This document shows, piece after piece, positions 31,973 to 43,245 of a stretch of 64,000 nt of DNA (position 1 is the first letter of the stretch; each line of letters starts with the position of its first letter). The DNA is from Nitzschia sp. DOCU1 (lineage: Eukaryota; Bacillariophyta; Bacillariophyceae; Bacillariales; Bacillariaceae): assembly GCA_951394045.1 (NCBI GenBank), contig OX595989.1, forward strand, positions 744,001 to 808,000. Reading direction: 5' to 3'. The notes beneath the pieces were generated by a model that saw nothing but the letters and a program-made list of their open reading frames with translations, had not been told where the DNA came from and did not search any database. The translations under genes were made by a program, and so were the position numbers.

Positions 31973-34900
31973 TCACAGGTCATTGTCAATCTCGGCAGGT
32001 TTGAGCATACCAGGCACTGAACTTCGTTCCGCCATCAGCTGTTGTTCACGTAATTGGCGTTCGCGTTCTTGCTCTTCGGAAAACAATGCCGAGTTGTCTT
32101 CTGCGCTGAACTCCTTCAACTCGATCAAAAAGTCTCGCAAGTGCGTCTTGAATGATTGAAGATCCATCTGAATGTCGAACATGCCTTCCACAAACTTGGC
32201 TACTTGCGTCGTGGTAAGATTGGGGAAACTGGCAATCAGCAGATTGCAAATGTGATCGCGAAGAAAGGCAGGGTTCGTCTGTCCCGGCGGTTGCGTCGCT
32301 GGGTCAAAGAGAGGGACGGTGACTTGGTTCATCTGGACGAGATGAAACATTGACCGCAGAAGAGTGGCGTGCATTTTGAACCCCGATTTATGCAGCCTGT
32401 CTGTCATCACTGCGAAGACGTCTTGGATTAGAGACAGGAGATACTGCTGGTAGAATGGTTGGGCGACATTGGGTGTTCGTCCCACGTTCAGAAGAAGCTC
32501 GTTCAGGATATCCAAGCCGGTGTCGGCAATGTTGCGCTCAGTGTGTTTCATTGCCCACACGACAGCATGAACCACAAGTTTTTGATGTTCAGGAGGGATA
32601 TTGAATAGAGCAGGGAAACAATGATGATTGATTGCCTACAAGAAAGCATAGCGAAATCGTTAGCATTTGCACATAAGAAAAGGTTAGAGCCAACACGAGG
32701 GGTCCTTGTCTCACCTTGAGGAATTCAAAGAATCGAATTCGGTGTTCGGGGAAGTCTTCAAAGTTCTTGGTAATCATTTCCAGCGTGCATTCAAAGACAG
32801 CCTCCATGATTCGGGGTACTTCTTCCACAACATTTTCCTTTAATTTTTCGACAACGGTTGCGAACAGAGTCAACACCTCGGGATCTCGTGCCCCGGCAAT
32901 ATTCCGCTTGTAGTCTCCGAGAATTGGATCCAACACTGGCGGAATGAAACCCTTGGCGACGGCGACGGGGTCGGCTTCTGGTGGCCCACTCTTGTCGATG
33001 AATGTGATAAGTAACCGAAGCACTTCCTTCTTCGCACTACGCATTGTCCGCACCAGACTCATTTGTGTGGCAATGGCACCCTGCTGGGCTACGGCACTCG
33101 ATATCCGCTCGGAATATACACGGTAGACATTCAGCATGTCCAAAAAGAAAGTTTGGAGTTGGTGTGTGAAGAGAGAGCCAACACTGCGACAAAGACGGTT
33201 GTTTGTCTTCAAAATCTTGACGATTTCTTTGATTGTGCTAGGCTCGACAAGGTTCTCAACGTTGGCTGCCGCTCGGTCCATAATGACTCGCCACGTACGG
33301 TTGGGCAGCTCCATCAGCTTCGCCTGAAGACCCTGGCGATCTAGTGTTACTGCCGGGCCACTATCTGCCAGCATGCATCCGACGGCTTCGTAGAACGCCT
33401 GGACTTGATGCGGTTCGAGGTCACTAATGATTGACGGCAAAGATTCCACGAGCTCGCAAATGAAGGGGGCGGTTTCCTCAGACTGTAGAGTGACGAACTT
33501 TCGCTTACACTTGGTTGCAATCTTCAAAAAGGTATCGCAGGCCATATCTTGGACGCCGGGGTGCACTTCATGCATGAATTCAAAGAGCTTGTTGACGACT
33601 GTTTTCAGGAACTTCCAGTGTGCCTTGAGGAAGCGAGGATACTGGCCGACAACATACATAATATTACTAGCAACGACAGCCTTGTTGTCCTTGCCGCGCT
33701 TTGCCTCGCATAATCCTAGAAGATCCTTGATGACTGTTACAAGGAAGCGCTTCTCCTCGTCCTCGGACATTGCACCGGAGATACTACCAATGGCCCAGCA
33801 CAGCGTGTTGAGATTATTCCAGCTCCACGCGCTTCCATCCACTTGCTCCGTCAGCTTAGCAAGCATGATCGACTCGGTATCTTCGCAGTTCAGATGCGTC
33901 AAGTATACTAAGGTGTCCCTCATTGTCTTGTACTGCGCAATGACATCAGTGTCTTTAGTCGTTTCGCGCACAATATCACCATTCTCGTCTTCCACAATCA
34001 GGACTTCCTCTGGTTTTGCCATGTTTGCAATCATCACCTGCCGTACTCCCGAGAGGACGGGGCTATACAGGAATTTCCGCTCCGAAGCAGTAGGACCGTG
34101 GCCGTTCAGGTTTAATACTCGACTGGTAGCCGCCTGGTCGAAGAAATTTGCCTGATTGTGCTCTGATTTGTAAAGGTCCTCCGCCAACATGTGCCAAGCC
34201 TCCAAACAGATGCGGAAGATCTCCGTGTCCTTGACTTCCGAAACTCGTACCAGATAGAACATGCCAGTGATGAGGGCTTGATGCGATTCTGGAACCTCTA
34301 GGACTTTCAAATGTGCCTTTAGAAAGCCACTGAGAAAGAGCGCTAGCTTTTGAATAAAGAGCTGATCATCTTCATTACCATATTCAAAGGCAGGAGCCAA
34401 GTCCGTCTCGGGAGTGAAAATCGTCTGTAGCCGCTGCAGGAACGTGACAAAGAGCTCTCGAAAGAGCGGGTCATATTGTGGCTCCAGATCGGTAAGCGTT
34501 CCGATCTCTGTCAAACAATCCAACGCATCATTTCGAAATATGGGTTCGGCGAAAAACCGATTCAGCAGCACATCAATGAGCTTTGTCTGGAAGATAAAGC
34601 CCAGAGGAATCCAAGTCAGGAATCGCTGAAGCGTCTGCAAAGTAACTCGTAAGAGACTAGGTTGCTGACTGTGCTCCAGAACGAATTCGCAAAGATGAAA
34701 TATCTGTGAAAACTCTCCGTTAAGAGATTCCTTCATTCGCTTGACCTTTTCCGTCACCATTTGATCCCTGGAAAAGTCAAAGACTTCTTCACTCAGGAGC
34801 TTGAGGATCTGCATGTTGTTTTCGCACAATACCTCGGACGTTTTCGAGGAGCCGACTAGATCGCCAATGAAGCTAGGCCAGTTGTGAGGCCACTCGTGTT

Positions 34901-35399
34901 TCAAGATTTCTACAAGAGTCAGATTGAGCTTGCTAATGAAGACCTTCTCCTTGCTCATCGTAGCTTCATCCGATGACATTTTGATGATCTTTCCAACAAC
35001 ATAATTCTTTATCCCCTCTCGCTGTTCCGCTGGAAGAATCTTCCATCTGTCACACAAAGACAACAAGAAAGTGTTAGACGACGATGACTTCGTTGAACAG
35101 ACTCCAATGATCATTGGCACATTGACCCCAGAAACGTACCTCGTCTTGATCGCGTCATCGAGTACTTGCAGGCCAAAGAATCGAGAGTTTGGATTCAGAG
35201 ACTGCTCTATGATGCCGTCTGCTCGTTGCCAGAGATCCGGAGACTCCTGAAGCTGCATCAACGCCTTGTTCGCTTGTGCACGGTGGGGCGAGATGGGATC
35301 ATAGGCCGCGCCGACCACTTGATCGAGCAGATTGATGTCGAATTCTCCGTTCAAAAGTTGCCGTGTTACAGCTTCGATATCGGCTGCGGAGCTTCCCAT
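31973..35399 (-). CDS. XPO1: Exportin-1 (CRM1), nuclear export receptor
   Basis: Carries leucine-rich NES cargo out of the nucleus with Ran-GTP. Three exons (35399-35140, 35046-32715, 32635-31973) give 1084 residues, the family's length. The importin-beta N-terminal region comes after residue 40 ([19 protein letters not shown]). The highly conserved core reads [18 protein letters not shown], then [19 protein letters not shown] and [15 protein letters not shown]. The Cys in LGLCEAKRG is the residue that leptomycin B modifies in animals and is conserved here. The second splice junction restores [20 protein letters not shown], a family signature, and the first restores [15 protein letters not shown]. 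The start is a good ATG. It is essential housekeeping and is transcribed away from the SAP-PPR gene. Confidence 0.97.
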
Positions 35400-36521
35400 T
35401 GTGGAGAACTATTACACTCAATAGGAGTGGTTGTTGTTGTAATATTGTGTTGTGCAGATGGAGGGATTGTATGGTGGTGATATGGGTCAAGTACGTTGTC
35501 AGGCCCAGATACTCTTGGATTTGATGGATGGCGCCAGTACGAAATCTACGCGCTCGCTACGTGCTTTCCCTGCCACACAAATGCCCCAGCTTGTCGGAGG
35601 ATTCACTACAACGAAGGCCTGTCTCAACCCGATTGTTTTTCCAAAGTGCAAAGCTGCCAGTGCCGTAAATGGAGGCAAGACTCTGCAATGGTGTGAGTGA
35701 TGAACAGAATGGATGATGATGGCGAGGATTGAAACGATGCCCCGTGCATGGCCTTCAAGCAAGCATTACCAACACAGCACCGCTGTTGCCCGTCCATCAC
35801 CGGAATTAGGAGCGCGGTACTGACTGACTGTCTGTATGATACTGTCTGTCTGTAGTGCCTCCGCTATTCTAATATTCGCCGCCGTTCCACCATCGGATGT
35901 GTGCGGACAACAGATTTATTACCCAGTGGAGCGCGAAAGTACCTTAATACTTCGTTTGTCTTCGAGCTCTCTAGGCAAGGGGCGGAGTGGGGAGAGAGAA
36001 GTCGGCTCGCGAAGGAAGGAGAGCCGTCCCAGTGTGCCCTTATGAGCTTAGGTACTTACTTATCCATGCTATGCTCTTAAGTTTCGCTTCGGGTGAGTCG
36101 TATTAGTCAAGTTTTCTGCGTCATCCTCACCACGCGCGATCGATTGTACACGTCAGTGAAAAAGGTCGGAACGATAAAATGCGGCGAACTCACGTAGCAC
36201 ATCATACCTCTCTGAACACGTCGTCTCGGATGGGCGGCAAATTTCGCCAAGGCGGCTGAGCGAACCATGTCCTTGCCTGCTGATGTAAAGCTGTGATGAT
36301 TGCAAGGGGCCAACACAGAAACAACACCAGGCTGGCTGCTGTTTTGGAAAGAAAAGAAGCATTCGGAATTGATCGATCATTACATCGGCATATCTTCCAG
36401 ATCAGCTCTCGCATTACTCCTACCACCCGGTATTGCAAAGGATACCACTGAACGTCATTTCTATTCTGCAGACGTTTCCTTCTTGTCATACCTATTCTTT
36501 GGACATTTTTTGACAGCGACA
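35400..36521. other. Divergent intergenic region
   Basis: About 1.1 kb between exportin-1 (-) and the SAP-PPR gene (+). Only short frames without family features. Both promoters should be here. Confidence 0.45.
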
Positions 36522-38862
36522 ATGAAATACCAAGCATCCGTTGTGGCCGTCTTCCTTCTTGCCGTCTCTGGCTCGACGACCAATGCCTTTGTCCAAAACA
36601 ATGGCCGATCGTCGCTCGCTGTTCTTCGAAGCGCTGTCGCGGCAGAGGATGCCGTCCAGGCAAATTCCAAGATGGAATCCCTCACAAATGACCTGATTGG
36701 CAAGCTTCGATTCCGAGAGGTAAAAGAGGAGTTGGAGCGTCGTGCTCTCAACACTAGCGGAACGTTGTCGGTTATGAAGAACCGCCTTCGCGAAGCGACC
36801 ATGGGCCCCATCCGAATTGAAAAGGTGCAAGAAGTTCGCACAATCGATGGCGATGCATTAGATGAGGTAAGAATGGTCATCGCGAGTTCTCTGGGTTAGG
36901 GGGTCATCATTTTCCAAATCTTACGTCATGCTTCCCGTGCTTCAGGCATTTGCCAAGACAGGAATCAACTTTGAGGACACGTCGGACCCTGACTTTGAGT
37001 ATAAGAATTTAATCAAAGAAACTGTGTCGAGGGCAGAGAAAAACCATTGGAAGGGGGCCACACGAAAGCTCCGAAAACTCACCCGTCGTTTCGGGAAGCT
37101 GTCCGCCGAAGCGCGATCCATCCCAGAAAATGTTTACATGGCGGTGCTTCGATCGTGTATGGAAGACCGTTTGCACGGGGCACGAGCGGCGGAATCGGCA
37201 CGAAAGATCATGGAGCTCATGGTAGAGGAAGGATATGAAATTCCGAGTGATGTAGCGAACTTTTGCGTCAAGAACTCTCTTGATGATGGACCGGATGCTA
37301 CTCACGACGGGTTCGGGGGGATCGATACTGCCCTTGCCATGCTTGCAGCCTTTGAACATGCCCCGACGCCCGTGTCCATCCAAGAAGATACATATGCCAA
37401 GATAGTCACGTCGATGGCAAAGGCTGGCTCTCTTGACGAGTCACTACAGTTCCTAAGAGAAATGGTGGTGGACAAGTCTCTCACACCCAATCTCCAAGTA
37501 TTTGCTGATGTTGCCGCTGGGTGCGTATACTCAAAAAATGTGGCAGAGAATGCTGAGAAGGTCATGACAGTCCTGGCCTATGCCAAGGCAGCTGGTTACC
37601 AGCTGGACAATATTGCATCGACTGTCGATGGTCGGACCCTATTAGCAACTGGTGTTATCGCTGCGGAGAAGCTAGACAATGTTGGCTTGGGTCTTCGATT
37701 TTTGACAGCAGCAAGCAAAGCTCAAGGCTGCGAACCCGACCGTGGTGACGCCCTCGTCTCAACCCACTCTCCTGCTGCACAAAGAGCTAGCACAATCCTC
37801 CACCGAGGAGCCATCTTCAAGGCTTCCAAGGATCAGGCATGGCAACTGTCCGTGAAACTGCTCGAGCTGATGTTGGAGCGTGGTTTGACCCCGTCGCCCG
37901 CAGTTTGGAGAGCCGTTGTAAACTGCCTCGCCAAGGCAGAGAAGAGCCGAAAGGCAACTTCCGTTCTTTTGGATTGGGTAAGTGATCACAGTCTGTGCAA
38001 TTTTATCATGTTGCTTGCCTATGCGAATGAAATGATTCTTATTTATTTTAATATATCCGATCCTCAGGTTGCACTTGCAAAACAAGGCAGAGCCGAAAAG
38101 CCGTCGCTGCGAATGTTTAATACTGTGGTGAACGCTTGTGAAGTTTGTGGCGAGGAGGAGTTGACAGTCAAGGTGCTCGATGCGATGAAGGAGACGCATG
38201 ACACGGAAGGAAACTTGATCACATTCAATATTGCTCTGAAGCGTCTGGCAAAGCAAGGAAATACTGGAGCATGTGAAGGTATCATTATCGGAATGTTGCA
38301 GAACGCCATTGAGCCTTCTGTTGTCACCTACACGACGGCAATCGCGGCTTGCGTTGCTGAGCCAAAGAAGTCTGACATTGCTGTTGAGTGGATCAGGCGA
38401 ATGCGATCAAGGCGCGTGCAGCCCAATGTCATTACATACAACACTGCCTTTGCCTCCTGTTTGGACGGTACGCTGGAGGGCAGCAAACGAGCGAGCAAAC
38501 TTGCCGCGGAGATGGTGGCTGATATTCAGAAGCAGGTCGATGCTGGTGTCTTGGAAGTGGACGAATACACTAACATCATCCCCGATTTCTACACGAGAAC
38601 ACTGGCGCGTCAATTGATGAAGCAATTGAAAGCCAACTGGGAAAGTGGGGCAATTGACAAACAAGTAGCGAAGACTACACTTCGTGTGCCGTTACTACAG
38701 TTGGTGGAATTCATGAAGACCGACCTCGCCGAACTCGCTGAGAAGCAAAAGAACTTCGTCAGAGGTGATGCGTCTGATACATCTTCCATCGATGCGGACG
38801 TCGTTCCGGAAGAACTAGAGTATTCTACAGCAATCAGTACCCACAGAGCAGCGGCGGTATAG
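36522..38862 (+). CDS. Plastid-targeted SAP and pentatricopeptide-repeat (PPR) protein
   Basis: Likely binds organelle RNA or DNA. Three exons (36522-36866, 36946-37977, 38068-38862) give 723 residues. The second intron is exactly 90 bases and has no stop, so the frame reads through it, but its GTAAGT/TCAG ends and its Phe/Asn/Ile-rich sequence mark it as an intron. The N-terminus is a signal peptide ending SGSTTNA|FVQNN, a diatom plastid presequence with Phe at +1. A SAP domain follows near residues 47-85 (LRFREVKEELERRALNTSG). From about 120 there are PPR helical pairs, for example VYMAVLRSCMEDRLHGA, TYAKIVTSMAKAGSLDESL, MFNTVVNACEVCGEEEL and TYTTAIAACVAE. The C-terminus is helical and acidic. 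Confidence 0.88.
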
Positions 38863-39497
38863 TCACCCCTCTGATCGACAGATTAATTTTCTGTCCAAAA
38901 CCCATCATTTTCCACTCTCACGAAGGAAGTTGTTGGCGCAAGACCAAATCTCGCTTTTAATATCACATTTCGCTACTATTTACTAGAAAAATTAGCCCCG
39001 GTTGCAAACTGGCTAGTCCCATGCTCGATCGCCCATCAGCACAATTTCTTTACTACCGGTAGTTCACCCCATCATGCTCCGAGGAGACGTTGCAATGACT
39101 TGGATACGAACAATCACATCCACCAAGCCGTAGCTACGACTCGTACAGCTACGACATGCATATGATCCCTACACGTCCTACAATAGATTTGAGATAATGT
39201 AATAGGTATCCTAAAGTCTGCCTATGCGATCAATATATCGACAAACCAACGGCTGGAACGACAAGTCGCTACTAGAGCGTGAAACAAGTGCGTCACGTTG
39301 TTGAGCGAAAGGATGCTTCTTTACGAGCTGGTGGTTCTTGCTTGTAGCGTGAACGTTCAAATATAAAGTACTTCATAACGTACGCAAAGTATCACAACAC
39401 ATTAAAATATTTGTTCGTGCTGCGATGGCCCATCTGGTCGGCATTGGCTTCGCACCACTTTCCTCGTTCAATCGGTCAGTCACGACTGAATCGTTGC
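38863..39497. other. Intergenic region before the duplicated segment
   Basis: 3' region of the PPR gene. No gene seen. The duplicated sequence begins near 39498. Confidence 0.45.
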
Positions 39498-41072
39498 TTA
39501 ACGTGTGGGTGAGCAACATAGGGCCGACCGGCTCCCACGCAAAGATTTAGGACAATAACCGAAGAAAAAAAACTGAGAGGGCTTATCACATAAATCCGGC
39601 GCGATTCAACGAAGGCTTCATACATTGATAAAACTCTCCCGCTATGAATGTTTGATATGCAGACAAATTTAAAGCATGGGATGCCGATGGGGCATATCAG
39701 ATTTCGAACGTGCATCCACCACTTTTACTTTCGCGTTTTCGTTTGCACACTCCTCGCAGCGGCCAAAGCTTCACCCGGAACCACCATTTTTTGGTTTCGA
39801 TCTCACTAGCTAGAGCATCATCAACAAGAAAGATCTCATAAACCGAGCACCTGACGAGGCGAAACGACTCCATTCAAGATGATCGGTGCAGCAAATTTTT
39901 TTATCATTGCGTTTCTCGCAGCCCTCACTCTTCCGGCCGAGGCACAACTTCGTGCCGGACGTGCCGCTAGCGAAGTGCAGCGCACGTTGGTAAGCCTTAA
40001 GTTTGTGGCGGCCAACCCAAGTAGTAAGCTTGGTCGATGCCAAGGAGACTGCGACAACGACGGACAATGCCAATCAGGCCTGGTGTGTTACCAGAAGGAT
40101 GCCGGGTCGCCAGGTACTGTTCCTGGCTGTCAAGGAACTGACACAAGCCGAAACGATTGGTGCATCGATCCTGCCGACCTGAGTACGCCACCAACGGGCT
40201 CTCCTCCAACTGGCCCTTCTCCAACACCACCTGCCCCAACGCCATCGAGTTCGAGCAGCTTGCAAGACTTCAAGTTGAAACTGTATTGGGAAGAGGGATA
40301 CTACTGGCAAGAGGAAACGTTTGAACGAAAGTGGTGTATGCGCTGTCGAGGTGGCCATTGCAGGATCGGCGATAACCTTTACATTGAGGAATGCAGTGAC
40401 AAGGGTGTGCAAAGGTTTGACTTTGAATACGTCAACGACCAGGAGGTTCTGATTAAGCTGCATGACACTGACAGGTGCCTGGAGAAATACACAAGCAATA
40501 GCGAAGAGTGGAAATACTCGTTATACGTCCAGAATTGCGATTCTGGGGATAGCAAACAGCGCTTTTCTGCAAAATCAGGAGGCTTTGATGAGTATCGCTT
40601 TGAGATCAGTCTGAATGTTGCCTCGAACCTTTGCGTCACAAACCGCCACCATCCTAAGGCTGGTGAAGAGGTGCATCTCGAAAGTTGCAGTGGAGCCAGA
40701 AGATCGGATACCTCTTACTGGGAGCGCTGTGACACCAATTCTTGTTAAGTTGCAAGACCGCCAGGCGATGTCAAATTTCTTGATTTAAACTGAGGGATGA
40801 CTCGGTTATGTAAATTACTATTTTAGGGATGTGTTTCTCCCCGACCTGGCTGTAGTAGTACATCTAGCAGAGCGTGGCACACCTTGTCTTCATGGTCGAG
40901 CATACGGCACCGCCAAGCTAAAGTAAATGTGGTCGCTGGGGCCTATCGACTGAGCTACGCTTCTTGCTTTACAGGCCGCCAGTGCAATCAAAACCTCTAT
41001 CAAAGTCTAGCTAGTAATCGATGTGGAGTCGGCACATTCTACTGTAGTACATAGCATCCCGTGCTCTTTCTG
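39498..41072. repeat. Segmental duplication, copy 1
   Basis: The region aligns end to end with 41214-42732, including 5' flank, lectin-like gene and 3' flank. Flank sequence is as similar as coding sequence with a few short indels, which indicates a recent duplication. The copy-1 3' flank is followed directly by kinase-gene fragments. Confidence 0.85.
39879..40748 (+). CDS. Secreted Cys-rich, lectin-like protein, copy 1
   Basis: 289 residues from an ATG. A signal peptide (FFIIAFLAALTLPAEA) covers about residues 1-22. A Cys-rich segment at about 52-97 (GRCQGDCDNDGQCQSGLVC, then VPGCQG) resembles a short secreted module widespread in diatoms and oomycetes. A Pro/Ser/Thr linker follows. The C-terminal half (about 130-289) is ricin-type lectin-like: LYIEECSDKGVQRFDF, KLHDTDRCLEKY, LYVQNC and EEVHLESCSG, with paired Cys and a QxF/QxW-like spacing. 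It is probably secreted or surface-bound and may bind sugars. The second copy at 41568 differs at about 26 of 289 positions by my count. Confidence 0.8.
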   Translation: MIGAANFFIIAFLAALTLPAEAQLRAGRAASEVQRTLVSLKFVAANPSSKLGRCQGDCDNDGQCQSGLVCYQKDAGSPGTVPGCQGTDTSRNDWCIDPADLSTPPTGSPPTGPSPTPPAPTPSSSSSLQDFKLKLYWEEGYYWQEETFERKWCMRCRGGHCRIGDNLYIEECSDKGVQRFDFEYVNDQEVLIKLHDTDRCLEKYTSNSEEWKYSLYVQNCDSGDSKQRFSAKSGGFDEYRFEISLNVASNLCVTNRHHPKAGEEVHLESCSGARRSDTSYWERCDTNSC

Positions 41073-41082
41073 TCTGATGTCA

Positions 41083-41213
41083 CAGAGCGACGAGCTCGTG
41101 CACCGTCCGTCCGTCGAAGGCGCAATCACTGGACGTTTTCGACAGTCCATAAAGAATTTTCTCACATTAATTAAGTTGTGTGTGAAGGAATTCTGCAACG
41201 GCGCGGCTGAGAT
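41083..41213 (+). pseudogene. Truncated protein-kinase gene fragments
   Basis: Two pieces of the downstream kinase locus are joined here: 41083-41117 matches 42970-43004, and 41131 to about 41213 matches 43670 to about 43745. The second piece corresponds to kinase residues VFDSPLRLFLIKLCVKEFCN, with small indels that break the frame. They sit between the two lectin copies, so the duplicated unit once included the 5' part of the kinase gene, most of which has been deleted. Confidence 0.8.
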
Positions 41214-42732
41214 TTAACGTGGGTGAGCAACATAGGGCCGACCGGCTCCCAAGCGCAGTCAAGAATTTAGGACAATAACCGAAGAAAAAAAACTGAAAGG
41301 GCTTATCATATAAGTCCGGCGGGATTCAACAACGGCTTCATTCATTGATAGAACTCTCTCGATATATGAATGTTAGGTATGCAGACAAATTTAACGCATG
41401 GGATGCCGATGGGGCATATCAGATTTCGAACGTGCATCCACCACTTTTACTTTCGCGTTTCCGTTTGCATTGGGCCAAAGCTTCACATAGAACCACCATT
41501 TTTTGGTCTCGAACAAGAAAGATCTCATAAACCGAGCACTTGACGAGGCGAAACGATTCCATTCAAGATGATCAGTCCAGCAAATTTTTTTATCATTGCG
41601 TTTCTCGCAGCCCTCGCTCTTCCAGCCGAGGCACAACTTCGTGCCGGACGTGCCGCTGGCGAAGTGCCCCGCACGTTGGCAAGCCTTACGCTTGTTGCGG
41701 CCGATCCAAGTGGTATGCTTGGTCAATGCGAAGGAGACTGCGACAACGACGGACAATGCCAATCAGGCCTGGTGTGTTACCAGAAGGATGCCGGGTCGCC
41801 AGGTACTGTTCCTGGCTGTCAAGGAACTGACACAAGCCGAAACGATTATTGCATCGATCCTGCCGACCTGAGCACGCCACCAACGGGCTCTCCTCCAACT
41901 GGCCCTTCTCCAACACCACCTGCCCCAACGCCATCGAGTTCGAGCAGCTTGCAAGACTTCAAGTTGAAACTGTATTGGGAAGAGGGATACTATTGGCAGG
42001 AGGAAACGTTTGAACGAAAGTGGTGTATGCGCTGTTCAGGCGGCCATTGCAGCATCGGCGAAAACCTTTACCTTGAGGAATGCAGTGACAATGGTGTGCA
42101 AAAGTTTGACTTTGAATACGTCAACGACCAGGAGGTTCTGATTAAGCTGCATGACACTGACAGGTGCCTGGAGAAATATACAAGCAATAGCGAAGAGTGG
42201 ACATACTCGTTATACGTCCAGAATTGCGATTCTGGGAATAGCGAACAACGCTTTTTTGCAAAATCAGGAGGCTTTGATGAGTATCGCTTTGAGATCAGTC
42301 TGAATGTTGCCTCGAACCTTTGCGTCACAAACCGCCACCATCCTAAGGCTGGTGAAGAGGTGCATCTCGAAAGTTGCAATGGAGCCAGAAATTCGGATAC
42401 CTCTTACTGGGAGCGCTGTGACACCAATTCTTGTTAAGTTGCAAGACCGCCAGGCGATGTCAAATTTCTTGATTTAAACTGAGGGATGACTCGGTTATGT
42501 AAATTACTATTTTAGGGGTTTGTTTCTCCCCGACCCGGCTGTACAACTAGCATAGCGTGGCACACAGCATACGGCACCGCCAAGCTAAAATAAATGTGGT
42601 CGCTGGAGCCTATCGACTGAGCTACGCTTGCTTTACAGGCCGCCAGTGCATCAAAACCTCTATCAAAGTCTAGTAATCGATGTGGACTGGGCATAATCTA
42701 CTGTAGTAAATAGCATCCTGATCTCTTTCTTC
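41214..42732. repeat. Segmental duplication, copy 2
   Basis: Direct repeat of 39498-41072. The start is marked by the shared GTGGGTGAGCAACATAGGGC, and the end lies just past the shared AATCGATGTGGA. Short deletions distinguish the copies. Confidence 0.85.
41568..42437 (+). CDS. Secreted Cys-rich, lectin-like protein, copy 2
   Basis: 289 residues, same architecture as the gene at 39879: signal peptide, Cys-rich module, Pro/Ser linker and ricin-like C-terminal domain. Most of the differences fall just after the signal peptide and in the first lectin repeat (CSGGHCSIGENLYLEEC here), while the linker and last third are nearly identical. Both copies keep intact frames and all visible Cys, so both may be expressed. 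Confidence 0.8.
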   Translation: MISPANFFIIAFLAALALPAEAQLRAGRAAGEVPRTLASLTLVAADPSGMLGQCEGDCDNDGQCQSGLVCYQKDAGSPGTVPGCQGTDTSRNDYCIDPADLSTPPTGSPPTGPSPTPPAPTPSSSSSLQDFKLKLYWEEGYYWQEETFERKWCMRCSGGHCSIGENLYLEECSDNGVQKFDFEYVNDQEVLIKLHDTDRCLEKYTSNSEEWTYSLYVQNCDSGNSEQRFFAKSGGFDEYRFEISLNVASNLCVTNRHHPKAGEEVHLESCNGARNSDTSYWERCDTNSC

Positions 42733-42758
42733 AATTATGAGGTGCCGGTCACAAAAAC

Positions 42759-42953
42759 CTACCGTACTTTTTGGAAAGAAGTATCTCCCATAAGTTGGTA
42801 CCCCCCCTTCTAAGTAAGCATTCGACTGTGAGAAATAATGTATTTTCATATTCTAAATAACTGATTTAATCTGAGAAATGTGTGTAAGAATACCGAATTT
42901 CTTCGTTTGATTCTCCTCTTTTGGCGGGTACAATTCACCAAAAAGTACGGTAG
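42759..42953. mobile_element. MITE-like element with perfect 16-bp terminal inverted repeats
   Basis: The ends at 42759-42774 and 42938-42953 are exact inverted copies (CTACCGTACTTTTTGG and its complement). The 195-bp interior is AT-rich and non-coding. A-rich bases flank both ends (AAAAC on the left, AAAAT on the right), but a clean target-site duplication is not certain. It is absent from the equivalent junction after copy 1, so it probably inserted after the duplication. The transposase family is unknown. Confidence 0.65.
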
Positions 42954-43245
42954 AAAATGGGGCACATCGCAGAGCGATGAGCTCGTGCACCGTCCGTCCG
43001 TCGATCAAAAACCCGCCGGGCGGCAGCAAGCCTTGCGCGCGTGCCAGCAAACGAAATTCGCTGTCCGCGGGCCGGGCGCCGACCGCGTTGCAACGTCGAA
43101 CGGCGCCCCCATCACGCGAAGCAACGATGAGACCATGCCAAGCAGTGTTGTGAGTCATACTCGAGAGGCATTTATGCACACATAGAACGACACAAACAGC
43201 ACATTTCCTACTTCGTTGGAGAGAAGTTGACAGTAGTAAGCAAAG
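42954..43245. other. Kinase 5' region with GC-rich island
   Basis: Promoter side of the kinase gene. About 42975-43140 is much richer in G+C than its surroundings and, on the minus strand, is open with a reading that looks bacterial in style (GLLPPGGFLIDGRTVHELIA). I do not recognise the family. The first 35 bases recur at 41083. Confidence 0.45.

Noticed and set aside
39997..40463. Minus-strand frames inside both lectin genes
   Set aside because: They are mirrored in both copies only because the copies are nearly identical, and have no protein-like features.
40920..40990. tRNA-like sequence (minus strand GTAGCTCAGTCGATAGG)
   Set aside because: It resembles a tRNA D-arm and recurs in the second copy, but the D stem does not pair and no anticodon or T arm follows.
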